A stretch of DNA of 5,017 nucleotides, taken from NCBI GenBank assembly GCA_023437345.1, contig JAEZGC010000025.1, forward strand, positions 1-5,017, given 5' to 3'. This document shows, one piece after another, positions 1-5,017 of the stretch (positions within the stretch are counted from its first letter, which is position 1; every line of letters begins with the position of its first letter). The stretch comes from Actinomycetes bacterium (GTDB lineage Bacteria > Actinomycetota > Actinomycetes > Propionibacteriales > Propionibacteriaceae). Position numbers and translations under genes: made by a program. A model generated the notes under the pieces. That model was given only the letters and a program-made list of their open reading frames with translations. It was not told the origin of the DNA and made no database searches.

Positions 1-9
1 GGGCGGGCG

Positions 10-39
10 GCGCCCCCCTACCGACCGCCCTGGGGGCGC
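10..39. repeat. GC-rich inverted repeat across the mobA stop, possible terminator
   Basis: GCGCCCCC (10-17) and GGGGGCGC (32-39) are perfect 8-bp complements around a 14-nt loop that contains the mobA stop codon (TAG, 20-18 on the minus strand). In mobA mRNA this would fold a strong hairpin at the end of the gene. No U-run follows before the window edge, so it could be a U-less actinobacterial terminator, an mRNA-stabilising hairpin, or chance in GC-rich DNA. Confidence 0.3.
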
Positions 40-614
40 GGGTCGGGGACCGCTGCGCCCCACCGGGCGGCGTCCTCGGCGGTGTCGATGTCGTCGACCA
101 CGGCGTCCAGCCGGTCCAGGCCGCGCAGCCGCAAGGGAGCGAGCAACCGGTGCATCGCGGTGAGCGGCGGATCGCCACGGTCGGCCAGCCTGGCCTGCAG
201 CGCGGCCGTCCGGTAGCACCCCAGCAACCACTGCAGCCTGCCGTCGTCGTCGAGCAGGCAGATCCCGTCCTCGTCCGGACGGGGGTCGCAGTCCAGCAGC
301 CGGGCCACCGCCGCCTCCGCGCCCGGCAGGTCGCCGGCCAGCAGCACGGTCCAGGGGGCGTGGCCGTCGAGGTGGGCCAGCCCGGCGGCGACCGCCTCGA
401 CCGGCCCGCCGTAGGGCGGATCCTCCCGGGTGAGCGGAACCCCCGGCGGCACCGCGACGTCGCCGACGACGACCCGCCGGGTGGCCGAGCCGACCGCGGC
501 GAGAGCGATGTCGACCAGGCGACGGCCCGCGACCACCAGTTCCGGCTTGCGGCCGGCGCCCAGCCGGCTGCCCCGCCCGCCGGCCAGCACTATGGCGTCG
601 TAGTACGGGATCAC
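18..614 (-). CDS. mobA: Molybdenum cofactor guanylyltransferase (MobA-like NTP transferase)
   Basis: The 198-residue product is probably the cytosolic enzyme that transfers GMP from GTP to Mo-molybdopterin, giving the guanine dinucleotide cofactor that NarG needs. The N-terminus has the nucleotidyltransferase P-loop-like signature LAGGRGSRLG (residues 10-19) followed by K23. A GGPVEAVAAGL segment (69-79) matches the family GPLxGIxAGL motif. LLAGDLPG (91-98) carries the metal-binding Asp (D95) of the usual CDxP motif, and DIDTAED (175-181) matches the C-terminal NxNTPED motif. The length fits MobA (about 190-200 residues). I chose the GTG start at 614 because it overlaps the moeA stop (GTGA, 4 nt) and comes just before the conserved domain. 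The frame stays open far upstream, but that part lies antisense within moeA in another frame and shows no motif. The position often held by Asp just before the signature Lys is Arg (R22). A related small NTP transferase (MocA-like) is less likely given moeA beside it. Confidence 0.87.
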   Translation of the reverse strand: MIPYYDAIVLAGGRGSRLGAGRKPELVVAGRRLVDIALAAVGSATRRVVVGDVAVPPGVPLTREDPPYGGPVEAVAAGLAHLDGHAPWTVLLAGDLPGAEAAVARLLDCDPRPDEDGICLLDDDGRLQWLLGCYRTAALQARLADRGDPPLTAMHRLLAPLRLRGLDRLDAVVDDIDTAEDAARWGAAVPDPRPQGGR

Positions 615-1882
615 ACCAACAGCCTGACCTGGACCGGGTCGCCCTCGGCCACCCGGTCGACCTCCTCGGCGACCACGGCGATCCCGTCGGCGGCGGCCAG
701 CGAAGAGACCAGGTGGGACGCTGATCCGCGCTGGTGCGCGGCTCGGGCCAGCAGCCTGCCGTCCGGGGTGGTCTCGAGCAGGACCGGCAGCAGTTGCGCC
801 CGCCCGGACGGGCAGGTCCAGCCGGTGGCGGCGACAGCTGTGAACGTTGCGGCGGGTGCGGCCTGGACCCGCTGCTCGAGCAGCGGCCTGACGAAGACCT
901 CGTAGCACAGCGCAGCCGACAGCGGGTTGCCGGGCAGCGCTACCACCGGGACATCGCCCCACCGCGCCCAGCCCTGCGGCTTGCCGGGCTGCACCCGGAC
1001 GTGGCGGAACACCCCATCGGCCCGTTCGGTGAGCAGGTCGCGCACCACGTCGTGGCTGCCGACGCTCGCCCCTCCGGTCAGCACCACGAGGTCGGCGGTG
1101 GCCGTCGCCTCGTCCAGCCACGCGGCCAGCGCGCCAGGCTGGTCGGGGACGGGGCCGCCGCGCACCACCTGTGCCCCGTCGCGGCGCAGCGCGGCAGCCA
1201 GGACGTGCGAGTTCGACTCGTAGAGCTGCCCGCGACCCAGCGCCGAGCCGTCGGCGACGAGTTCGTCCCCGGTGGCGCAGACCGCCACCACCGGACGCAG
1301 CCGCACCGCCACCGTGGTGGCTCCCGCGGCGGCCACCGCGCCCAGCAGGCCGGGGGTCAGCCGGTCACCGGCGGCGGCGACCGTGACGCCGGCCGGGTAG
1401 TCCTCGCCGGCCAGCCTGACGTGGGCGCCGCGCCGGACGGGAGCCCTTCTCAGCTCCACGACGTCGACGCCGCCGTCGGTGTCCTCCACCGGCACCACCG
1501 TGTCGGCGGAGCCGGGCAGCGGCGCGCCGGTCATGATCCTGACGCACTCTCCGGCCCCGATCACCGGCTCGTCGGCGCTGCCGGCGGCCACCTCACCCAC
1601 CACCCGAAGCCGGACGGGCACCGTCGTCATCGACTCGAAGCGGACCGCGTAGCCGTCCATCGCCGAGTTGTCGAAGGCGGGGTTGGCGGTCCGCGCGGTG
1701 ACCGGCTCGGCGAGGACGCGGCCCAGCGCCTCGTCCAGCGGCACCTGCTCGCTGCGGGGGTCGGGCGGGAGCAGAGCCGCCAGTTCGGCGACGTACTCCG
1801 CCACGCTCAGGCTGCGGCGGGCCGCCGGCAGCCCGCTGACGGGCTCGGGGCCGCGCCCACCCGGCGCCGGGGTGCTAGCCAT
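611..1882 (-). CDS. moeA: Molybdopterin molybdenumtransferase MoeA
   Basis: The 423-residue product matches MoeA (about 400-420 residues), which inserts molybdate into adenylylated molybdopterin in the cytosol. The linker region with LDEALGRVLAEPV (49-61) leads into PAFDNSAMDGYAV (68-80), the hallmark MoeA motif with conserved Asp residues. Next come RIMTGAPLPGSADTVVPVE (115-133), and then the MogA-like domain with TGDEL (204-208), GQLYESNS (218-225) and LTGGASVGSHD (268-278). QPGKPQGW (298-305) and ALPGNPLSA (315-323) form the molybdate/pterin-binding loop. The C-terminal beta domain ends the protein. No domain is missing and no frameshift is seen. The ATG at 1882 overlaps the regulator stop by 8 nt (ATGGCTAG). 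Its Shine-Dalgarno is weak (a GGAA well upstream), which suggests translational coupling to the regulator gene. The stop overlaps the mobA start by 4 nt. A separate MogA or MoaB for the preceding adenylylation step is not in the window. Confidence 0.96.
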   Translation of the reverse strand: MASTPAPGGRGPEPVSGLPAARRSLSVAEYVAELAALLPPDPRSEQVPLDEALGRVLAEPVTARTANPAFDNSAMDGYAVRFESMTTVPVRLRVVGEVAAGSADEPVIGAGECVRIMTGAPLPGSADTVVPVEDTDGGVDVVELRRAPVRRGAHVRLAGEDYPAGVTVAAAGDRLTPGLLGAVAAAGATTVAVRLRPVVAVCATGDELVADGSALGRGQLYESNSHVLAAALRRDGAQVVRGGPVPDQPGALAAWLDEATATADLVVLTGGASVGSHDVVRDLLTERADGVFRHVRVQPGKPQGWARWGDVPVVALPGNPLSAALCYEVFVRPLLEQRVQAAPAATFTAVAATGWTCPSGRAQLLPVLLETTPDGRLLARAAHQRGSASHLVSSLAAADGIAVVAEEVDRVAEGDPVQVRLLV

Positions 1883-2537
1883 CCGAGCGCCGTTCCAGCC
1901 GAGCTACGCAGCTGGTCGGGGTGGCCCAGGGTTCCAGCCCGGCGACCGCCAGATCCGGGTCGTCGGCCAGCAGACCGCGCATCAGGCCGAGGTGGAGCCG
2001 GCAGAAGGCGGGGATCCGTCCGTCGGCCGGCGTGGCCTGCAGGGCAGCGAGCGGGCAGGGGGTCAGCACTATGGTCTCGGCGGGCTCGCGCTCCACGACG
2101 GGCTGGTAGCCCAGCCTGCCGAGGGTGCCGACCACCCGGTCCAGCGGCGGGCCGTCGGGCTCGGCGGCGGCCAGCTCCTGGCCCCAGAACCGTCCGGCGG
2201 CCTCGGCCTCGTCGCCGGAGCCGTCGCCCAGCCGGTCGAGGTGGCGCACCAGCGCCGCGGCGAGGCCCGGTAGGCCGATCGGGTCGGCCGGCGGTTCGGG
2301 CTCGGCCGTGTACAGCCGCCGTGGCCGGCCCGGACTGGTGCGCTTCTCGTGCTGGAGGGCCGCCAGGCCCTGCCCGGTGAGCGCGTCGAGGTGGAAGCGG
2401 GCGGAGTTGGGATGCAGGCCAAGGGCGGTGGCGACCGCCACCACCGACTGCGGCTCGGCCGCCCCACGAAGGTAGCCGAGCACGGCAGCCCTGGTCGGTC
2501 CCAGGCCGCTGTGGACCCGCTCACTGGCCGCTGTCAT
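1875..2537 (-). CDS. Winged-helix transcriptional regulator, ArsR-related, with Cys-rich sensor domain
   Basis: The 220-residue protein has an N-terminal winged helix-turn-helix (about 10-80). The recognition helix is around HPNSARFHLDALTGQGL (42-58), and the wing lies around GRPRRLYTA (70-78). The C-terminal half (about 90-220) has spaced Cys/His residues: C161 in LTPCPLAAL, then C179 and H182 in FCRLHLGLMRGLL, and C210 near the end in PTSCVARL. This pattern resembles regulators annotated as predicted ArsR-family/SufR-like, where such cysteines can hold an Fe-S cluster or a metal; that role is inferred here. The frame is open back to 2651, inside moaA. The ATG at 2537 is preferred because AGGG lies 5 nt before it and the domain follows at once. 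The ATG at 2561 has no Shine-Dalgarno and would add 8 residues. It is the first gene of the leftward operon with moeA and mobA, and divergent from moaA, so local control of cofactor synthesis is likely. Confidence 0.82.
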   Translation of the reverse strand: MTAASERVHSGLGPTRAAVLGYLRGAAEPQSVVAVATALGLHPNSARFHLDALTGQGLAALQHEKRTSPGRPRRLYTAEPEPPADPIGLPGLAAALVRHLDRLGDGSGDEAEAAGRFWGQELAAAEPDGPPLDRVVGTLGRLGYQPVVEREPAETIVLTPCPLAALQATPADGRIPAFCRLHLGLMRGLLADDPDLAVAGLEPWATPTSCVARLERRSDG

Positions 2538-2560
2538 CGACGCCCTGCCCCCGGCTGCCA

Positions 2561-2590
2561 TTCGCTTTTGTACTAGATAATCGTAACAAT
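2561..2590. promoter_or_regulatory. Shared divergent promoter/operator region of the regulator and moaA operons
   Basis: This 30-nt stretch is only about 30% GC within a window of roughly 70% GC, and it lies between two divergent operons, as expected for back-to-back promoters. On the plus strand GATAAT (2576-2581) is a good -10 match for moaA, but no TTGACA-like hexamer sits 17 nt upstream. On the minus strand TACGAT (2585-2580) fits the actinobacterial TAnnnT pattern, also without a clear -35. A short dyad GATAATC (2576-2582) and flanking TTGT (2568-2571) and ACAA (2586-2589) could form part of an operator. The exact elements are uncertain; the regional call is firmer than any single hexamer. 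Confidence 0.45.
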
Positions 2591-2635
2591 CCGCGGCTAC
2601 GGTGGAGGCAGCTCGAGAGATCCCGGGGGCAACAA

Positions 2636-3670
2636 GTGACGCTCGCCACACAGTCGGTGCAGCGCCTGCGGGACGGCTACGGCAGGGTTGCCGAGGATCT
2701 GCGGGTCTCGCTGACCGACCGGTGCAATCTGCGCTGCAGCTACTGCATGCCCGCCGAGGGACTGGCCTGGCTGCCCGGAGCGACCATCCTGACCGACGAC
2801 GAGGTGGTCCGCCTGGTCAAGGTTGCGGTCGAGCTGCTCGGTGTGCGGACCGTCAGGGTCACCGGCGGCGAGCCGCTGCTGCGGCCGGGGCTCGCCGCCA
2901 TCATCGCGGCGGTCCGCGGACTTCGGACGGTGGAGGGCGAACCGCCGGAGACCGCGCTGACCACCAACGGCATCGGCCTCGACACCAGGCTGGACGAGCT
3001 GGTGGCGGCAGGCCTGCAGCGGGTCAACGTCTCGCTCGACTCCCTCGACCGGGAGCGCTACGCGACGCTCGCCCGGCGCGACCGGCTGCCCGAGGTGCTG
3101 CGCGGGCTCGAAGCGGCGGCTGCCAGCGGGCTGCGCCCGGTGAAGGTCAACACGGTGGTGATGCGGGACACCAACGAGCAGGACGTCGTCCCGCTGGCCG
3201 AGTTCTGCCTGGAGCGCGGGTACGAGCTGCGGTTCATCGAGCAGATGCCGCTCGGCCCGCGGCACGGCTGGGCGCGCTCGGCGATGGTGACCGCAGCCGA
3301 GGTTCTCGACCAGTTGCAGCAGCACTACCGGCTTGTCCCGCTGCCCGAGCGCGGCGCCGCCCCGTCCGAGGACTGGCAGGTGGTCGGCAGCGACGGCACC
3401 GTGCGGGGCAGGATCGGCGTGATCGCCTCGGTCACCAGGCCGTTCTGCCGGGCCTGCGACCGCACCCGGCTGACCGCCGACGGGCAGGTGCGCACCTGCC
3501 TGTTCAGCCAGACCGAGACCGACCTGCGTACCCCGCTTCGCGACGGCGCCGCGGACGCCGACCTCGCCGCCCACTGGCTGGGCGCCCACCGCGGCAAGGG
3601 GCCCGGCCACGGGATCGACACCCCGGGCTTCGAACCGCCACGGCGCACAATGAGTTCGATAGGAGGCTGA
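2636..3670 (+). CDS. moaA: GTP 3',8-cyclase MoaA (radical SAM)
   Basis: MoaA makes 3',8-cyclo-GTP from GTP by radical SAM chemistry, the first step of molybdopterin synthesis; MoaC, not seen here, completes cyclic pyranopterin monophosphate. The 344-residue product has the family length and is cytosolic. LRVSLTDRCNLRCSYCMP (22-39) carries the CX3CX2C cluster ligands C30, C34 and C37. VTGGEPLLR (75-83) is the SAM-binding GGEP motif. TTNG (109-112) and NVSLDSLD (131-138) are typical of the barrel. The second, substrate-binding Fe4S4 cluster is held by C271, C274 and C288 (CX2CX13C). The protein ends in MSSIGG, the Gly-Gly tail that MoaA needs for catalysis. The GTG at 2636 was chosen because the protein then starts about 20 residues before the conserved DLRVSLTDRC, as in homologues; GGGGG lies just upstream at 2625-2629, a mediocre ribosome binding site. 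It leads the rightward operon, and its stop abuts the moaD ATG. Confidence 0.97.
   Translation: MTLATQSVQRLRDGYGRVAEDLRVSLTDRCNLRCSYCMPAEGLAWLPGATILTDDEVVRLVKVAVELLGVRTVRVTGGEPLLRPGLAAIIAAVRGLRTVEGEPPETALTTNGIGLDTRLDELVAAGLQRVNVSLDSLDRERYATLARRDRLPEVLRGLEAAAASGLRPVKVNTVVMRDTNEQDVVPLAEFCLERGYELRFIEQMPLGPRHGWARSAMVTAAEVLDQLQQHYRLVPLPERGAAPSEDWQVVGSDGTVRGRIGVIASVTRPFCRACDRTRLTADGQVRTCLFSQTETDLRTPLRDGAADADLAAHWLGAHRGKGPGHGIDTPGFEPPRRTMSSIGG
3661..3666 (+). promoter_or_regulatory. Ribosome binding site of moaD inside the moaA 3' end
   Basis: AGGAGG is a perfect Shine-Dalgarno core placed 4 nt before the moaD ATG at 3671. It overlaps the last sense codons of moaA (ATA GGA GGC), which encode the Ile-Gly-Gly tail. 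It is the strongest ribosome binding site in the window and fixes the moaD start. Confidence 0.85.
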
Positions 3671-3907
3671 ATGCAGGTCAACTTCTACGCCGCAGCCGCC
3701 GACGCCGCCGGCCTGCGCCAGCAGGACGTGGCCGGGCCGCTGAGCACGACACAGCTCATCTCGCGGCTGGCCGAGCTGCGACCGGAGCTGTCCCGCGTCC
3801 TCACCCGCTGCTCGATCCTCGTGGACGGCCGGCAGGTAGCCGAACCCACCGCGCCGCTCCCGGTGGACGCCCGGATCGACGTGCTGCCGCCCTTCGCGGG
3901 GGGCTGA
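3671..3907 (+). CDS. moaD: Molybdopterin synthase small subunit MoaD (ubiquitin-like sulfur carrier)
   Basis: The 78-residue protein has MoaD length and a beta-grasp pattern. It starts with the strand MQVNFYAAAADAAG (1-14), continues with a helix around TTQLISRLAEL (26-36) and a strand CSILVDGRQV (47-56), and ends in RIDVLPPFAGG (68-78). The terminal Gly-Gly is the site of adenylylation and thiocarboxylation; MoaD then gives its sulfur to cyclic pyranopterin monophosphate in complex with MoaE. MoaE and the activating MoeB-type enzyme are not in the window. The ATG directly follows the moaA stop, and a perfect AGGAGG sits inside moaA, so the two genes are co-transcribed and probably translationally coupled. 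ThiS, a related carrier for thiamine, also ends in Gly-Gly, but it is usually shorter and the context is entirely molybdenum cofactor. Confidence 0.93.
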   Translation: MQVNFYAAAADAAGLRQQDVAGPLSTTQLISRLAELRPELSRVLTRCSILVDGRQVAEPTAPLPVDARIDVLPPFAGG

Positions 3908-3976
3908 GCCGGAAAGTCCAAAGTTTCTTGGAACAAAGCCGAGACGCCACCGGCGCGCCGATGGTAGGAAGTAGCC
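3908..3976 (+). promoter_or_regulatory. AT-rich moaD-narG gap with inverted repeat, possible narG promoter/operator
   Basis: The 69-nt gap holds a low-GC stretch (3911-3938) unlike the surrounding DNA. It contains an inverted repeat, TCCAA (3917-3921) and TTGGA (3928-3932), with a 6-nt spacer, overlapped by a looser GAAA (3912-3915) / TTTC (3924-3927) pair. TTGGAA (3928-3933) could serve as a -35, but no convincing -10 lies 16-18 nt on. The ribosome binding site AGGAAG (3966-3971) sits 5 nt before the narG ATG. The region may give narG its own promoter, for example nitrate- or oxygen-responsive, or may simply be a spacer within one operon. Confidence 0.35.
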
Positions 3977-5017
3977 ATGACGACCGGACGGGGACGGTTC
4001 GACGGGCCGGCGGCCGACGCGCTGCTGAAGCTCGGGCGCTTCTTCACCAGGTGGGAGGAGACCGACGACGGCCGGGCGGTGTTCCGCGAGGGCGGCCGCC
4101 AGGGTGACGTCTTCTACCGCGACCGATGGAGCCATGACAAGGTGGTTCGCTCTACGCACGGGGTGAACTGCACCGGCTCGTGCTCGTGGAAGGTGTACGT
4201 CAAGGACGGCATCATCACCTGGGAGTCGCAGCAGACCGACTACCCGACCACGGGCCCTGACCGCCCCGAGTACGAGCCGCGCGGCTGCCCCCGCGGCGCG
4301 GCCTTCTCCTGGTACACCTACTCGCCGACCCGGGTGCGCTACCCATACGCCAGGGCCGTCCTCGTCGAGGCGTACCGCGAGGCCAAGGCCCGCCTCAACG
4401 ACCCGGTGCTGGCCTTCGCCGAGGTCGCGAACAACCCCGAGACCCGGCGCCGCTACCAGCAGGCCCGCGGCAAGGGCGGGCTGGTCCGGGTCTCGTGGAA
4501 CGAGGCACTGGAGATCGCTGCCGCGTCCTACGTCAACACGATCGGGAGCTACGGTCCCGACCGCTGTGTGTCGTTCTCGCCGATCCCGGCGATGTCGATG
4601 GTTTCGCACGCGGTCGGCACCCGGTTCAACCACCTGATCGGTGGCGCCATGACCTCCTTCTACGACTGGTACGCCGACCTGCCGGTGGCCTCTCCGCAGG
4701 TCTTCGGCGACCAGACCGACGTCCCGGAGTCCGGCGACTGGTGGGACGCCACCTACCTGATGATGTGGGGCTCCAACGTCCCGGTCACCCGCACACCGGA
4801 CGCGCACTGGTTGGCCGAGGTGCGCTACCGCGGCACCAAGGTCGTCACGGTGAGTCCCGACTACGCCGACAACGTCAAGTTCGCCGACGAGTGGCTGCCC
4901 GCCCCGGCGGGCCCCGACGCCGCGCTGGCGATGGCGATGGGCCACGTCATCCTGAAGGAGAACTTCGTCGACCGGCAGGTGCCCTTCTTCAGCGATTACG
5001 TCTCGCGGTACACCGAC
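3977..5017 (+). CDS. narG: Respiratory nitrate reductase alpha subunit NarG, 5' part (cut by window end)
   Basis: The first 347 codons of a protein normally near 1,200-1,250 residues are present. NarG reduces nitrate to nitrite at a bis-MGD molybdenum centre on the cytoplasmic face of the membrane, taking electrons from NarH and NarI. H61, C65, C69 and C104 have the exact HX3CX3CX34C spacing of the FS0 cluster ligands in Escherichia coli NarG. SFYDWYADLP (227-236) contains D230, equivalent to the Asp that ligates molybdenum in E. coli. DQTDVPESGDWW (245-256) and WGSNVPVTRTPDAHW (264-278) are further NarG hallmarks. There is no twin-arginine leader, as expected for a cytoplasm-facing NarG and unlike periplasmic NapA. 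The ATG at 3977 is supported by AGGAAG 5 nt upstream and by normal spacing to the FS0 His. NarH, NarJ and NarI would be expected downstream. Nitrite oxidoreductase NxrA shares these residues, but overall similarity and context favour NarG. Confidence 0.95.
   Translation, partial: MTTGRGRFDGPAADALLKLGRFFTRWEETDDGRAVFREGGRQGDVFYRDRWSHDKVVRSTHGVNCTGSCSWKVYVKDGIITWESQQTDYPTTGPDRPEYEPRGCPRGAAFSWYTYSPTRVRYPYARAVLVEAYREAKARLNDPVLAFAEVANNPETRRRYQQARGKGGLVRVSWNEALEIAAASYVNTIGSYGPDRCVSFSPIPAMSMVSHAVGTRFNHLIGGAMTSFYDWYADLPVASPQVFGDQTDVPESGDWWDATYLMMWGSNVPVTRTPDAHWLAEVRYRGTKVVTVSPDYADNVKFADEWLPAPAGPDAALAMAMGHVILKENFVDRQVPFFSDYVSRYTD

Noticed and set aside
615..1121. N-terminal extension of the mobA frame
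   Set aside because: The frame is open upstream but lies inside moeA in a different reading frame. The extension is Arg/Pro-rich with no motif, and the GTG at 614 precisely overlaps the moeA stop.
734..2380. Long open frame on the plus strand across moeA and the regulator
   Set aside because: It is antisense to moeA and the regulator, both with clear motifs. The translation is low-complexity Arg/Gly/Ala/Pro with no domain.
2591..2635. Molybdenum-cofactor riboswitch in the moaA leader
   Set aside because: The leader between the AT-rich island and the GTG is only about 45 nt, too short for the known Moco aptamer, and I see no matching stem arrangement.
2538..2651. Longer regulator starting at 2651 or 2561
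   Set aside because: A start at 2651 would overlap moaA and place coding sequence over the AT-rich promoter island. The ATG at 2561 has no Shine-Dalgarno, whereas the ATG at 2537 has AGGG 5 nt upstream.
3911..3933. DevR/DosR-type or FNR/CRP-type site upstream of narG
   Set aside because: The AAGTCC half resembles one arm of a DevR box, but the second arm is missing. There is no TTGAT...ATCAA or TGTGA...TCACA dyad.
2602..4107. Long plus-strand open frame starting with GTG just before moaA
   Set aside because: It is a shifted frame over moaA and moaD with an Arg/Ala/Gly-rich product and no motif. The radical SAM cysteines and Gly-Gly tails lie in the moaA and moaD frames.
2597..4945. Very long open frame on the minus strand, antisense to moaA, moaD and narG
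   Set aside because: It is a composition artefact of GC-rich coding DNA. The translation shows no recognisable domain, it is rich in His/Arg/Gly/Val as mirrored frames are, and three well-supported genes occupy the other strand.
3977..5017. Periplasmic nitrate reductase NapA or formate dehydrogenase
   Set aside because: The FS0 ligands start with His in HX3CX3CX34C and the Mo-ligand region reads YDWYADLP with Asp. Both are NarG features, and there is no twin-arginine leader and no Cys or Sec ligand motif of Nap or Fdh.

Overview
The window looks like chromosomal DNA from a high-GC actinomycete. Base composition is very GC-rich with strong G/C at third codon positions. Some starts are GTG, and genes overlap by a few bases or abut. 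The protein variants (a short MobA, a MoaD ending in PPFAGG, and NarG as the catalytic subunit of a membrane-bound nitrate reductase) fit Actinomycetota. I cannot name a genus from sequence alone.

Layout. Two divergent gene sets face away from one AT-rich gap (about 2538-2635). On the minus strand, reading leftwards, are a winged-helix regulator (2537-1875), moeA (1882-611) and mobA (614-18). Consecutive members overlap by 8 and 4 nt, so they very probably form one translationally coupled operon. On the plus strand, reading rightwards, are moaA (2636-3670), moaD (3671-3907, abutting moaA with no spacer) and, after a 69-nt AT-rich gap, the first 347 codons of narG (3977 to the window end).

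How the genes work together. MoaA converts GTP towards cyclic pyranopterin monophosphate. MoaD is the small sulfur carrier of molybdopterin synthase. MoeA inserts molybdate. MobA adds GMP to give the bis-MGD form of the cofactor. NarG, a DMSO-reductase-superfamily nitrate reductase subunit, requires bis-MGD. The window is therefore a molybdenum-cofactor supply module attached to its consumer. MoaC, MoaE and MogA/MoaB are not visible and must lie elsewhere. NarH, NarJ and NarI would be expected just beyond the right edge.

Most interesting points. The divergently encoded regulator has a C-terminal Cys/Cys/His/Cys arrangement resembling the sensor half of SufR-like, ArsR-related regulators, so it may sense Fe-S status or metal and control both operons. 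At the moaA/moaD junction, the codons for the essential Ile-Gly-Gly tail of MoaA also form the Shine-Dalgarno of moaD. I found no mobile element, RNA gene or CRISPR array. Nothing here clearly amounts to a wholly undescribed system; the regulator and its operator region are the best leads.
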